In this document: positions 34,498-43,784 of the stretch, in pieces
Layout of the letters: each line of letters begins with the position of its first letter
Numbering within the stretch: the first letter of the stretch is position 1
Assembly: GCA_943357285.1 (NCBI GenBank)
Contig: CALRGJ010000001.1
Coordinates: 62,001 to 126,000 of the forward strand
DNA length: 64,000 nucleotides
Direction: 5' to 3'
DNA from: Candidatus Peribacteria bacterium
GTDB taxonomy: Bacteria > Patescibacteriota > Gracilibacteria > UBA1369 > LOWO2-01-FULL-3
The notes under the pieces: model-generated
Seen by the model: the letters and a program-made list of their open reading frames with translations, nothing else
What the model was told of the DNA's origin: nothing
Databases searched by the model: none
Program-made: the position numbers and the translations under genes

Positions 34498-35883
34498 ATG
34501 ACAAAAATTCTTCTAAAAAATGGGCAGGTCGGATGCGCGCTAGGCCTGTACGATGCTGACGTTCTTATTGAAGATGGAAAGATTGTGAACACTTTTGATT
34601 GGGGACAGAAACATGAAGTGGATGAGACAATAGACTGTAAGGGAAAGATAATTTTGCCTGGGGTCATAGATGTGCATGTGCATTTGCGCGAGCCGGGCCA
34701 GAAATATAAAGAAGATTGGACTACTGGAACTAAAGCAGCTGTGGCTGGAGGAGTGACGACTATTTGTGACATGCCAAATAATGTTCCGCCGATTTTGACG
34801 GTGAAAGATTTGGAAGAAAAGAGAAAATTAGTAGCGAAGAAGGCGTATTGTAATTATGGCTTATACATGGGTTTTGACGGCAAGAATATTAGCGAAATTA
34901 ATAAGGCTGAAAATATTCCTGCAGTGAAAGTTTATGTGGCGAATTCGACTGGGAATATGGGTGTGGGCACTGAGACTATTGCCGAGCTTTTCAAGAAATG
35001 TAATAAGTTTATCGTAGCTCATGCGGAGGATGAAGGAATGATTAAAGAAAAAGCTTTAGAATATTTGGCTGAATATGGTGCGAGAATTGATGATGATGGA
35101 AAGCTTATTGTTCCAAAGGAATCTGAAATTGATCCGTCTGTTCATTCAAAAATAAGATCTGCTGATTGTGCGGCAAGTGCAGTGAAGTTTCTTTGTGAAT
35201 TAGCAAAAGAGAATGGCAAAAGATTGCATGTTGCTCATGTATCTAGCGATCAAGAATTGACGATGTTATTGGAATATCAGAATTTGGATGAAGCTGGTCA
35301 GCCACGCATTACTTGTGAAGTGGCGCCTCATCATTTATTGCTTTCTGATGACGATTATGCGACTTTTGGAAATTTGATAAAAGTGAATCCGCCGGTGAGA
35401 AGTAAGATGGATTTGTTTACAATGTGGAAGGCTTTGAAATTTGGTGAAGTTCATATTATTGCGACTGATCATGCACCGCACACTTTGGTAGAAAAGGAGC
35501 AAGGATATATGGATTGTCCATCTGGAATTCCGGAGCTCGATACTTTGTTGCCGATTTTGTTGAACGCGGTGAATGATGGAGGATTGGAGATGAAAGAAGT
35601 GGTGAAATTGTGTTGTGAAAGTCCGGCGAAAATTTTTGGCATGAAGAATAAAGGACAAGTAGAAGCTGGATTTGATGCGGATTTGGTGGTGGTGGATATG
35701 GAAAAAATGTTTGAAGTGAAAAATGAAAAATTGTTTACAAAATGTAAGTGGTCACCGTATGCTGGTAGCACTTTCAAAGGCTGTCCGGTGATGACATTTG
35801 TGAATGGAGAATTGGTTTATAAGAACGGAAAGATTGTGGGAAAAAAGGTGGGTAAGGAAGTGCAGTTTGAAAAAACGGTATAG
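34498..35883 (+). CDS. pyrC: Dihydroorotase
   Basis: Zinc amidohydrolase closing carbamoyl aspartate to dihydroorotate. 461 aa, the long (type I-like) form. Metal ligands in GVIDVHVHLREPG, a position for the carboxylated Lys in AVKVYVANSTG, His residues in IVAHAED and HVAHVSSD, and the catalytic Asp in ATDHAPHT. Separated from pyrB by about 107 bases that hold nothing recognised. Confidence 0.95.
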   Translation: MTKILLKNGQVGCALGLYDADVLIEDGKIVNTFDWGQKHEVDETIDCKGKIILPGVIDVHVHLREPGQKYKEDWTTGTKAAVAGGVTTICDMPNNVPPILTVKDLEEKRKLVAKKAYCNYGLYMGFDGKNISEINKAENIPAVKVYVANSTGNMGVGTETIAELFKKCNKFIVAHAEDEGMIKEKALEYLAEYGARIDDDGKLIVPKESEIDPSVHSKIRSADCAASAVKFLCELAKENGKRLHVAHVSSDQELTMLLEYQNLDEAGQPRITCEVAPHHLLLSDDDYATFGNLIKVNPPVRSKMDLFTMWKALKFGEVHIIATDHAPHTLVEKEQGYMDCPSGIPELDTLLPILLNAVNDGGLEMKEVVKLCCESPAKIFGMKNKGQVEAGFDADLVVVDMEKMFEVKNEKLFTKCKWSPYAGSTFKGCPVMTFVNGELVYKNGKIVGKKVGKEVQFEKTV

Positions 35884-35890
35884 AAATTGC

Positions 35891-35919
35891 TTGGCAAAGA
35901 AATCCGATTTGGTTAGAAT
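35891..35919 (+). promoter_or_regulatory. Promoter between pyrC and the 35940 gene
   Basis: TTGGCA (35891-35896), 17-base spacer, TAGAAT (35914-35919); start point near 35926, 14 bases before the ATG. It could drive the second half of the pyr cluster. Confidence 0.65.
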
Positions 35920-35939
35920 GCCTTCTTAACTTTACTTTT

Positions 35940-36455
35940 ATGGCTAAATTGAATGAAGGTTTAGAAGATGTAGGTCAATTGAGAGAGTTGGATCCGGATG
36001 TAGAGCAGAAGGATATTGCGGTTGCGATGATGTTTGTGTTTCCTCGTTTTAGCAATGGATTGATTCAAAAAAGTTCTGAGCATAGGATGGTTGAACATAA
36101 TGGAGAGAGATGTTTGGCTATTGCCGTTAAATTGAATGTTCCTTTATCAAATTTTCAATTAGATTTTTTGAGGGGAAAGTATCCCGAAGTTCTTCCTGGG
36201 TATCCAGACTGGTCTTTTCAACAGCAGGATGGTCTTTTGTACGTTGGTATTCCGATGAATTTAATTTCGAGTGTTGATGAGGGGATAGAGGAGCAATCAA
36301 TGGCTGAGTTTGGAAACTATGATGCTGATTTTCCTGAGATTGTTAGCGATAAAGATGCTGAAGCTATTGTTAAGGCTTTAATTGATGATTTTGGAAAAAC
36401 AACCGTTACTATTGATTTATCTGTGCTTAGGGATGGAGACTATTCTCGAGAATAG
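35940..36455 (+). CDS. Hypothetical acidic protein, 171 aa
   Basis: Not recognised. No signal peptide or membrane helix; strongly acidic, with a central segment that could be a small globular fold (IAVAMMFVFPRFSNGLIQ, LPGYPDWSFQQQDGLLYVGI). It has its own promoter and lies 51 bases before pyrD, so it may be co-transcribed with the pyr genes, but nothing ties it to pyrimidine metabolism. Confidence 0.65.
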   Translation: MAKLNEGLEDVGQLRELDPDVEQKDIAVAMMFVFPRFSNGLIQKSSEHRMVEHNGERCLAIAVKLNVPLSNFQLDFLRGKYPEVLPGYPDWSFQQQDGLLYVGIPMNLISSVDEGIEEQSMAEFGNYDADFPEIVSDKDAEAIVKALIDDFGKTTVTIDLSVLRDGDYSRE

Positions 36456-36506
36456 ATTTTTTTGTAAACTTCTGATAATCTCTTCAAGGAAAATAAATTT
36501 TTGGAC

Positions 36507-37424
36507 ATGGCAAATCTTGAAGTAAATTTTTGTGGAGTAAAGTTTAGGAATCCGACGGTGTTAGCTTCGGGAATTTTGGGTGTGACGGCGAGTTCGCTAA
36601 AAAATGTGATTAAAAAAGGTGCTGGTGGTGTGACGACAAAATCAATTTGGTTAAAGGAAAATGTGGGACATAAAAATCCTACAATGTATGGAACAGAGAA
36701 CTATTTTCTCAATGCGGTAGGGCTTTCTGATGCTGGAATGGAGAAGGCGGCACAAGAGACTTTCCCTGAATATAATAAGAAAAAGCCTGGTCCAATTATT
36801 GCGAATATTGTGGCGGGAAGTATTGAAGATTTTGGTGTGCTTGCGGAAGAAATTACAAAATGTGATCCGGATATTATTGAAGTAAATATTGCTTGTCCTA
36901 ATGTAGAAGATAGCCACGGTAAGCCATTTGCTTGTGTGGCTGGTGATGCCGCGGCGGTGACTCGCAAGGTGCGTGCTCATACGAAGAAGCCGATAATTAT
37001 TAAGCTGACTCCTAATGTTTTCAATATTGGTGAAATTGCTAAGGCTTGTGCTGATGCAGGGGCGGATGGATTTTGTGCGATCAATACACTTTATGGAATG
37101 GGAATTGATATCAATGTGCGTCGTCCGATTTTGACAAATAAATCTGGCGGATTATCTGGTCCGGGAATTAAGCCGGCGGCGGTGAAAGCTGTTTATGAAG
37201 TTTATAAAGCTACTGGTCTGCCAATTATTGGAACCGGTGGAATTATGACTGGTGAAGATGCGATTGAGATTATGATGGCGGGTGCGAGACTCGTGGGTAT
37301 GGGTACTATGGTCTACTATCGCGGGGCTGAAGGATTTGGAAAAGTAGCTAAAGAAATGGCTGAATGGTGCGATAAAAATGGCGTAAAAGATTTGGAAGAA
37401 ATTATTGGCTGCGTACACAATTAA
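36507..37424 (+). CDS. pyrD: Dihydroorotate dehydrogenase B, catalytic subunit (NAD-dependent type)
   Basis: FMN enzyme oxidising dihydroorotate to orotate. 305 aa from ATG 36507 (a TTG two codons earlier is less likely). The segment IIEVNIACPNVEDSHGKPFA carries the catalytic Cys that defines class 1B; FMN-site residues lie in IIIKLTPNV and the C-terminal IIGTGGIMTGEDAIEIMMAGA. Ten bases before the gene for its electron-transfer partner, PyrK, which supports class 1B. Confidence 0.95.
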   Translation: MANLEVNFCGVKFRNPTVLASGILGVTASSLKNVIKKGAGGVTTKSIWLKENVGHKNPTMYGTENYFLNAVGLSDAGMEKAAQETFPEYNKKKPGPIIANIVAGSIEDFGVLAEEITKCDPDIIEVNIACPNVEDSHGKPFACVAGDAAAVTRKVRAHTKKPIIIKLTPNVFNIGEIAKACADAGADGFCAINTLYGMGIDINVRRPILTNKSGGLSGPGIKPAAVKAVYEVYKATGLPIIGTGGIMTGEDAIEIMMAGARLVGMGTMVYYRGAEGFGKVAKEMAEWCDKNGVKDLEEIIGCVHN

Positions 37425-37434
37425 TTGAGCAACT

Positions 37435-38262
37435 ATGAATATTAAAAAATTTGATTCCAGGTTCGAGATCTTGCCGATTGCAAAGATTGTTCAGGAGAAT
37501 GAAATGACTAAGACTTTTGTGTTTAATTGTAGCCTTGGTGGTAAGCCGGGGCAGTTTCTGATGATGTGGATTCCGGGATTTGATGAGAAACCGATGTCTA
37601 TCGCCTTCGATGACGGCAAAGAATTTTGGGTGACGGTGTGTGCCGTCGGGCCTTTTTCTAAAAAATTACATGAATTGAAGGTGGGGGATAAGGTGGGCGT
37701 ACGTGGACCACTTGGAACTCATTATAAATTTAAAGCTGGAGAACATTTAGCTCTTGTAGCTGGTGGATACGGTGCAGCGCCTATGTATTTTGTGGCTCAT
37801 GAAGCGGTGAAAGCGAAGTGTGAGGTGGAATTTTTGATTGGAGCGAGAAATAAAGACTTACTTTTGTATGGTCAGAAAATTTTGGGACTGGGAGTGAATT
37901 TACATATTTCTACGGATGATGGTTCTGCTGGATTTAAAGGATATGTGACACAGGTTTTGGATAAAGTGATGGCAGAAAAAAAGATTAATCAGGTGTTTAC
38001 TTGTGGACCGGAAGTCATGATGAAAGTGGTGGGTACTGTAGCAGAAAAATATGAAGTGGATGCTTTTATGTCGATGGAGAAATATATGAAATGTGGAATC
38101 GGAGTTTGTGGACAATGTGCGATTGATGATAAGGGAGATCTTTGCTGCATAAAGGGACCGGTGATGAAGTGGAGTTATCTCAAAAAATTGCCTGAAATGG
38201 GCCAATATCATCGTGATGCTCAGGGACGTAAACATTATTTTTTTAAGCCAATGGCGAAGTAA
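37435..38262 (+). CDS. pyrK: Dihydroorotate dehydrogenase B, electron-transfer subunit
   Basis: Passes electrons from PyrD to NAD+. 275 aa: a ferredoxin-reductase-like FAD domain (about 1-105), an NAD-binding domain (LALVAGGYGAAPMYFVA, FTCGPEVMMKVV) and a C-terminal [2Fe-2S] site with four Cys in KCGIGVCGQCAIDDKGDLCC. It sits four bases before pyrE, in the usual order. Confidence 0.94.
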   Translation: MNIKKFDSRFEILPIAKIVQENEMTKTFVFNCSLGGKPGQFLMMWIPGFDEKPMSIAFDDGKEFWVTVCAVGPFSKKLHELKVGDKVGVRGPLGTHYKFKAGEHLALVAGGYGAAPMYFVAHEAVKAKCEVEFLIGARNKDLLLYGQKILGLGVNLHISTDDGSAGFKGYVTQVLDKVMAEKKINQVFTCGPEVMMKVVGTVAEKYEVDAFMSMEKYMKCGIGVCGQCAIDDKGDLCCIKGPVMKWSYLKKLPEMGQYHRDAQGRKHYFFKPMAK

Positions 38263-38265
38263 TTT

Positions 38266-38931
38266 ATGAAACAGTATAAAAAAGATTTTATAGAACTTTT
38301 GGTGAAGGCTCAGGCTTTGAAATTTGGAGAATTTACTTTGAAGAGTGGTCGCAAGGCTCCATATTTTTTGAACGTTGGAAGTTTTTATACCGGTGAATTA
38401 ATTAGTGAATTAGCTAGAGCTTATGCTCAGGCATTTATAGATTCCGGAGTAGAGGCTGAAGTCATTTTTGGTCCTGCCTATAAAGGAATTCCATTGTCGG
38501 TGGTAACGACAGCAGTGCTGCATTCCGAGTTCAAAAAAGAAGTTTCTTTTACCTTCAATCGTAAAGAAATGAAGGATCATGGAGAAGGAAAATTATTGGT
38601 AGGAGCTCCTCTTGGGGCGGAGACAAAAGTGCTTTTGATCGATGATGTGATTACAGCTGGTACGGCAATTCGTGAGACTTTAGAACTTTTGAAAACTAAT
38701 GGAAATCCAAAGGTTCTCGGAGTGTTGATTGCGATGAATAGAATGGAAAAAAATAATGATGGCAAAAATGCTTTAGAAGAAATTGAAAAAGCTGGGGTAA
38801 AAGTATTTTCAATCGTGACTCTAGATGAGGTGATTGAGGCTTTGTATGGCAAGGAAGTGAATGACCAAGTTTATATTGATGAATCAATGATGGAAAAAAT
38901 AAAAACTTATAGAGCTGAATACGGAGTGTAG
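38266..38931 (+). CDS. pyrE: Orotate phosphoribosyltransferase
   Basis: Adds PRPP-derived ribose phosphate to orotate. 221 aa: substrate loop FTLKSGRKAPYFLNVG, FGPAYKGIPLSV, a basic flexible loop (NRKEMKDHGEG) and the PRPP motif VLLIDDVITAGTAIRE. Links the pyr genes to prs at 4344. Confidence 0.95.
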   Translation: MKQYKKDFIELLVKAQALKFGEFTLKSGRKAPYFLNVGSFYTGELISELARAYAQAFIDSGVEAEVIFGPAYKGIPLSVVTTAVLHSEFKKEVSFTFNRKEMKDHGEGKLLVGAPLGAETKVLLIDDVITAGTAIRETLELLKTNGNPKVLGVLIAMNRMEKNNDGKNALEEIEKAGVKVFSIVTLDEVIEALYGKEVNDQVYIDESMMEKIKTYRAEYGV

Positions 38932-38951
38932 TATTCTTTAATAAACCGTGT

Positions 38952-40286
38952 ATGGATAAAGAAAAAAGTTATAAACCTACTGAGGCGCTTCCCGATAAAG
39001 ATAAAGTAAAAGGAAAGAGTAAAGTTGAAAGAAGTAATGTTTCTGATCCTTTGGCAAAAGAGGTTGTAGTAAGTCAAAGCCGTAAAGCTCTTATTGAGAA
39101 AAGTATTAATGATTTGCCGAAGTTAAAGGAGGTTTTGGATGGTGCGGAAAAAGTTGATCTTGAGCAATTGAGTGTTAGGGCTTTGATGAAATTGGAAAAG
39201 GCTTATCCCGGAATTTTGCTTTATGCGTTTACAGATGTAATTGGTTCAAAAGAGAAAATAGATTTTGCTAAATGGGAATTATATAAAAAGCCAGTTGAAG
39301 GTCTCCGATTGAAAATAGATTTTCATGGAAATCAGGATGCTTATGACAGAATTGGTGCTGGAGATTTGATGCCGGCTTCCGTTAGGGTGATCACAGTATC
39401 TCCGCTTGATTATAGGGGAAAGAATGCAAAGTACATGCAAAGAACTAGCACTAGAAGGTTGGGTTTGAAGGGTAATGCGGATATTGGTAGCGGTAATGCT
39501 AAAGGAAATTCAGGGAATGGATTTTTTGATCAATATGGTTATATGCCGATTTTTTCAGGTGATGAAATTGTGATAGGGGGTGTTGATAAGACTTTTGAAG
39601 ATAAATTTTCCAAAACAGATAAAGAAGGTAAAAAGGAATTGGATTATGATGCTTATGGCAAATCTGAAGAGGCGGTGGAGGATAAGAAATTTTTAGATAA
39701 ATTGGTGGAGAGCGATACTTTTTTGAAAGAAAGAGGCAATAAATTTTCAAGCGATTATGATGATGAAGATATTAAGAAAATTATTGAGAGATGTGATGGT
39801 AATCCTAAAGTGAAAGAGTTGGTGGAGATGGCCGTAGGCTTTGCAGCGGCATTAAAAAAATATCCAAAGAAATTCAAGGGTCCTTATGAGTATAGGGGAC
39901 ATGTGATTAAACATGCGGCGGATTGTGGAAAATGGATTGCTCAGCTTCGCAGAATGGCTGGATTTAATTCTGCTGGAGGTAGAGTGGTTTTTAATGGGCA
40001 ATCTCGTTATTCAGGTCGTGATTATCGTGGTCACGAGGCAAAACCAGAACAATTGAAAACTATGCTTAGACCAGGAGATTGGATCTGGTATTATAATGGA
40101 AATCAGTATTGGAGAGGATTACATAGCGCGATGTTCTTGGGTTGGAAAGATGAAGATAAAATGATTGCGGATTGTGCCAGTGGTGATGGAAATTTAAAAT
40201 GGCGTATACATAAGGATGGAACAAATTTGAATCCAAATGATCCTAATGGAAGGCCGGTAGTGTATATTAATAAACCGTTCGTATGA
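38952..40286 (+). CDS. Putative NlpC/P60-like cell-wall hydrolase with an N-terminal domain shared with 41268-42932
   Basis: 444 aa, no signal peptide. Residues about 115-210 hold a domain also found in the neighbouring serine hydrolase: GAGDLMPASV (135-144) and FDQYGYMPIFSG (192-203). The C-terminal 130 residues fit a papain-like NlpC/P60 fold: Cys325 in AADCGKWIAQL, RPGDWIWYY, and His391 in GLHSAMFLGW, the usual Cys-then-His order, followed by IADCASGDGN. Such enzymes cut peptide cross-links in peptidoglycan. It lies inside the pyr cluster and overlaps pyrF by ATGA, which shows co-translation rather than a metabolic link. Hydrolase activity is inferred from motifs. Confidence 0.7.
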   Translation: MDKEKSYKPTEALPDKDKVKGKSKVERSNVSDPLAKEVVVSQSRKALIEKSINDLPKLKEVLDGAEKVDLEQLSVRALMKLEKAYPGILLYAFTDVIGSKEKIDFAKWELYKKPVEGLRLKIDFHGNQDAYDRIGAGDLMPASVRVITVSPLDYRGKNAKYMQRTSTRRLGLKGNADIGSGNAKGNSGNGFFDQYGYMPIFSGDEIVIGGVDKTFEDKFSKTDKEGKKELDYDAYGKSEEAVEDKKFLDKLVESDTFLKERGNKFSSDYDDEDIKKIIERCDGNPKVKELVEMAVGFAAALKKYPKKFKGPYEYRGHVIKHAADCGKWIAQLRRMAGFNSAGGRVVFNGQSRYSGRDYRGHEAKPEQLKTMLRPGDWIWYYNGNQYWRGLHSAMFLGWKDEDKMIADCASGDGNLKWRIHKDGTNLNPNDPNGRPVVYINKPFV

Positions 40287-41251
40287 AAAACTTTGCAGAC
40301 AAATTGATAGAGGCAGTGAAGGCTAAGGGAAATGCTATTTGTGTGGGACTTGATCCACGTTTGGATAAGATCCCGGCTAGTATTGTGAATCGTGCTTTGG
40401 CATATACGGATGATGATGGACAACATCTTTCTCCTACAGCGGCTGCAGCAAAAGCTCTTTTTGATTTTAATAAAGGAATTATTGATGCAGTATTTGATCT
40501 TGTGCCAGTAGTGAAGCCCCAAATTGCATTTTATGAAATTTATGGAGCTGATGGAATTAAGGCTTATGTAGATACTTTGAGATATGCAAAATCAAAAGGT
40601 TTGCTGACTATTGCTGACGCGAAAAGAAATGATATTGGAACTACGGCTGAGGCTTATGCTCAGGCTTTTCTTGGCGAGGTGCAGATTTTTGAAGGTGATA
40701 ATGAAGTGGTGATGCCAATTTTTGAAGCGGATAGTATTACAATTAATCCTTATCTTGGTTGGGATGGAATTAAGCCATTTTTGGAAGAATGCAAAAAATA
40801 TGGAAAAGGAGTTTTCATTCTCGTGAAGACTTCAAATAAGAGCAGTGGTGATTTGCAGGATTTGATAATGCAGGACGTGGATAATAAGGGAGGACCTGGT
40901 AAAGCTTTGTATGAGATTGTAGGTCACTTGGTTGATAGCTGGGGAGCTGATGAAATTGGAGAGAATAATTATAATTTTGTAGGGGCTGTGGTTGGGGCGA
41001 CTTTCCCTGAGCAAGCAAAGAGACTTCGTGAAATTATGCCAAATACAATTTTCTTGGTGCCGGGTTATGGTGCTCAAGGAGCTGGAGCAGAAGATGTGAA
41101 GCCTTGTTTTAACGAAGATGGTTTAGGCGCGATTATAAATAATAGCCGCGGAATTATTTTTGCTTACGAAAAATTGGGAATGCTTCCGGATGCTTATGCT
41201 GAAGCGGCTAGAACTGCTGTGATGGAGATGAAAAAGGATTTAGAAGGCTAA
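40283..41251 (+). CDS. pyrF: Orotidine-5'-phosphate decarboxylase (long form)
   Basis: Final step to UMP. 322 aa, the longer group II type. Landmarks: ICVGLDPRLDKIP, FNKGIIDAV, VVKPQIAFYEIYG, the catalytic DAKRNDIGTTAEAYA, and a phosphate-binding stretch VPGYGAQGAGAEDVKP. Start overlaps the TGA of the upstream gene (ATGA). Confidence 0.95.
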   Translation: MKNFADKLIEAVKAKGNAICVGLDPRLDKIPASIVNRALAYTDDDGQHLSPTAAAAKALFDFNKGIIDAVFDLVPVVKPQIAFYEIYGADGIKAYVDTLRYAKSKGLLTIADAKRNDIGTTAEAYAQAFLGEVQIFEGDNEVVMPIFEADSITINPYLGWDGIKPFLEECKKYGKGVFILVKTSNKSSGDLQDLIMQDVDNKGGPGKALYEIVGHLVDSWGADEIGENNYNFVGAVVGATFPEQAKRLREIMPNTIFLVPGYGAQGAGAEDVKPCFNEDGLGAIINNSRGIIFAYEKLGMLPDAYAEAARTAVMEMKKDLEG

Positions 41252-41267
41252 ACATAAATCGTGAAAC

Positions 41268-42932
41268 TTAATTTCGTTTCCTTATTTCATCGCAAGCAAG
41301 TCTACCTATTTTCCTGATGCCTTCTTTTGCATGATTTCTGGTATCAAAATCCTTTACCATGACTATCATGACAAGTTTTTTAGCGCCGATGGTAAAGGTG
41401 GCTGCCAAATGTTCAACATTATATTTTGCACCTATGCTTTTTTCCAGTTGGCCACCTTTTTGCGCTACTTTTACATCTGTTGGAAGTGTTTTTGCGAGTG
41501 ATCCTGGACTTGCTGTGTCTGCGTTCATTTCCATTAAGTCCATGGCTGATGCCCAGCCGGCTGGAGCCTCTTTATTGATGGCAAGTGACATTATTTTTGT
41601 CATGTCGTTTGCAGAAGTCCAATTTTCTCCCGGTTTTCCACTATCCTTGTAAAATAAAAGACGGTTAAGTTGAGTGTCTTTCATGCCGAGTTCATGAATG
41701 CATTGATTTATCAATGGCATGCCAATATATCGGATGATTTCGTCGGTCGATTGATTATTGCTGTCTACGATCATTTTTTTGGCATGTTCTTGAAGTCGTG
41801 AAACATCTTCTTTGTTTACCCGTCCGTCTCTTACAGCTTTATGCAAAGCAAATAAAATAGGTACTTTGATGAGGGATGCTGGAGGGGTTGGTTTATCTTG
41901 GTTTATTTGAGTGAGATATTTTCCAGTGTCTGGATCGAAGATACTAACTGCAACAGTTCCACTCATATTTTCAGTAATTTTTTCTATTTCTTTCTGAAGA
42001 TCTGTTGTTAGTTTTTCGGATAGAGCTGAGGGAGATGCGGATGGTGCTGCTGTGGCTGCTGGAGCGGTGGCAGGTTTTTCTGCTGGTTGTGGTGTTTGGA
42101 TTTCACTTGGACCAGGAGCAGGTGATGTGTTTTGTGGTTCTGTATTTGGCGTTGCTGTTGTTGGTTGTTCCGATTGTGGTTCGGTGGTCGCAGGTTTAGT
42201 TTTCCTTTCTAGATGATTTTTTCTTTCTGCTTCAACGATTGTTTTATATTCTTCAGAACCTTCCTGTAAAAATTCTTTAGGTTCTATGGTGTAACCGCCG
42301 AAAATAGGGATGTAGCCGTTTTCGTCATAGTAACCAACTTTTCCATTATGAATTTCTCTTTTTCCTGTGCGGGTATTTCCCGATAGATCAGTAATGCTTG
42401 CACTGGAGACACTTGGTGGTAAAAGATGTCCAGCACCAAGACCAAATTTTACTTTGTGGTTGTTATCTAAATCATTTTTTACGACTAATACTTCTTTTTT
42501 AGATTCATTCTTTTTTATTTCCAAATAAGCTTTGGATAATTTTCCAAACTTTTTGTCATAATCTTCTGTTTTAATCCCCAACCATTCTGAATCGTTTTGC
42601 AAATCTTCAAGGGAGGTTTCATCACTTTCTGCTTTTTTGCGGATTTCTGTTAAATCTTTCTCTTCTACTTGGCTGGTTAGTGCTTCTTGATAGGATTTAG
42701 CATATTTCACTAATGATTCTTCTGTTTTGGTAAGGTCATCGCCAATATCATCACCCATTGTTTTAGTTTCTTTTTTAGCATCAACTTTTATGGGTTCTTT
42801 TTTTGTCTCTAAGTCTTTTCGGGGGTGAGCTTCTGCTCCTTCAGGTTCGCGTCTACCTCCTTCCGATGGCGCATCGAAAACTAGGAAAAATTCTTTAAAA
42901 ACACTGATTTTGACAGGCTTTTTTAAAAGCAT
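41268..42932 (-). CDS. Beta-lactamase-like serine hydrolase with shared N-terminal domain
   Basis: 554 aa. A charged N-terminal region (1-160) contains APSEGGRREPEGAEAHPRKD; the domain shared with 38952-40286 follows (GAGHLLPPSV at 166-175, YDENGYIPIFGG at 202-213); then a Pro/Thr-rich linker (about 245-300); then a class A beta-lactamase/D,D-peptidase fold: nucleophile Ser353 and Lys356 in PPASLIKVPILFALHKAV, an SNN triad near 391, and KGG near 492. No signal peptide is seen, odd for a wall enzyme. Could be a D,D-carboxypeptidase-like enzyme or a beta-lactamase relative. A strong promoter precedes it. Confidence 0.78.
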   Translation of the reverse strand: MLLKKPVKISVFKEFFLVFDAPSEGGRREPEGAEAHPRKDLETKKEPIKVDAKKETKTMGDDIGDDLTKTEESLVKYAKSYQEALTSQVEEKDLTEIRKKAESDETSLEDLQNDSEWLGIKTEDYDKKFGKLSKAYLEIKKNESKKEVLVVKNDLDNNHKVKFGLGAGHLLPPSVSSASITDLSGNTRTGKREIHNGKVGYYDENGYIPIFGGYTIEPKEFLQEGSEEYKTIVEAERKNHLERKTKPATTEPQSEQPTTATPNTEPQNTSPAPGPSEIQTPQPAEKPATAPAATAAPSASPSALSEKLTTDLQKEIEKITENMSGTVAVSIFDPDTGKYLTQINQDKPTPPASLIKVPILFALHKAVRDGRVNKEDVSRLQEHAKKMIVDSNNQSTDEIIRYIGMPLINQCIHELGMKDTQLNRLLFYKDSGKPGENWTSANDMTKIMSLAINKEAPAGWASAMDLMEMNADTASPGSLAKTLPTDVKVAQKGGQLEKSIGAKYNVEHLAATFTIGAKKLVMIVMVKDFDTRNHAKEGIRKIGRLACDEIRKRN

Positions 42933-42955
42933 AAATTATTAGAAATAATCCTCTA

Positions 42956-42984
42956 ATTATAGTCTATTTTTGCTTTTTATTCAA
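42956..42984 (-). promoter_or_regulatory. Promoter of the serine hydrolase gene
   Basis: Minus strand: TTGAAT (42984-42979), 17-base spacer, TATAAT (42961-42956). It overlaps the stop codon of the upstream rsmA gene. Confidence 0.75.
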
Positions 42985-43775
42985 TCTGTTAGACTAAGCC
43001 ATTCTTTTACTGAAAGAGTTTCTGGACGGCGATTTGAGGCTATGCCTGCTTTGGCCATTGTTTCTTTGTAGTCGGCGAGGGTATTGGAAAGCATTTTTCG
43101 ACGTTGGGAGAAAGCTTTTTTGGCTAGATTTAGGGCTTCTAGGGCTTTTTTTGTTTCAACGTAATTTTCATCTCCCGGTTTGTATACATCTATGTGAAGA
43201 ATGGCGGATTCTACTTTTGGTGCCGGATAAAAACATCCTGCTCCTACTTTCTTTACCAATTTAGCTTTGCCAAAAAGGGCTACCTGAAGGGATAAGACAG
43301 TCATGTCTGGATCAATGATGCAGATTTTTTCGGCGACTTCTCTTTGTACCAAGATGGTCATTGATTCAGGTTTTAGATCTGCTTGAAGGAAGAGATTTAT
43401 TAATGGGGAAGTGATGTTGTAGGGAATATTTGCCACTACTTTGTATTCTTTGAAACATGGACTGAAGTGTAGGGCATCCTGATTTAAAATTTGCACGTTT
43501 TTGTACGCTGAGAGCGTTTCTTTTAGAACAGGAAGTAAAGTGGTGTCTAACTCGAGGCAAGTCACTCTAGTGACGAGTTTTGCTAGCTCGTTTGTGAGTA
43601 CGCCAAGACCCGGACCAATTTCAATTACTTGTTCGGTGGGTTTGAGTTTGGCAGTTTCCACTATAGTCATCAAAATATCCTTATTTATCAGAAAGTTTTG
43701 GCCAAATTGTTTTTTTGCCCAGAGTCCGTGTTTTTCTAGAATAGTTTTGATGTCGGCAAGGTTGTAGAGTTCCAT
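42981..43775 (-). CDS. rsmA: 16S rRNA dimethyladenosine transferase
   Basis: Dimethylates two adjacent adenines near the 3' end of 16S rRNA. 264 aa: KKQFGQNFLINKDIL, SAM motif VIEIGPGLGVLT, LELDTTLLPVL, catalytic NIPYNITSPL, and a C-terminal helical domain with SQRRKML. Ends in TGA. Followed by a promoter for the gene downstream, so not necessarily co-transcribed with it. Confidence 0.96.
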   Translation of the reverse strand: MELYNLADIKTILEKHGLWAKKQFGQNFLINKDILMTIVETAKLKPTEQVIEIGPGLGVLTNELAKLVTRVTCLELDTTLLPVLKETLSAYKNVQILNQDALHFSPCFKEYKVVANIPYNITSPLINLFLQADLKPESMTILVQREVAEKICIIDPDMTVLSLQVALFGKAKLVKKVGAGCFYPAPKVESAILHIDVYKPGDENYVETKKALEALNLAKKAFSQRRKMLSNTLADYKETMAKAGIASNRRPETLSVKEWLSLTD

Positions 43776-43784
43776 GATGGGGGA

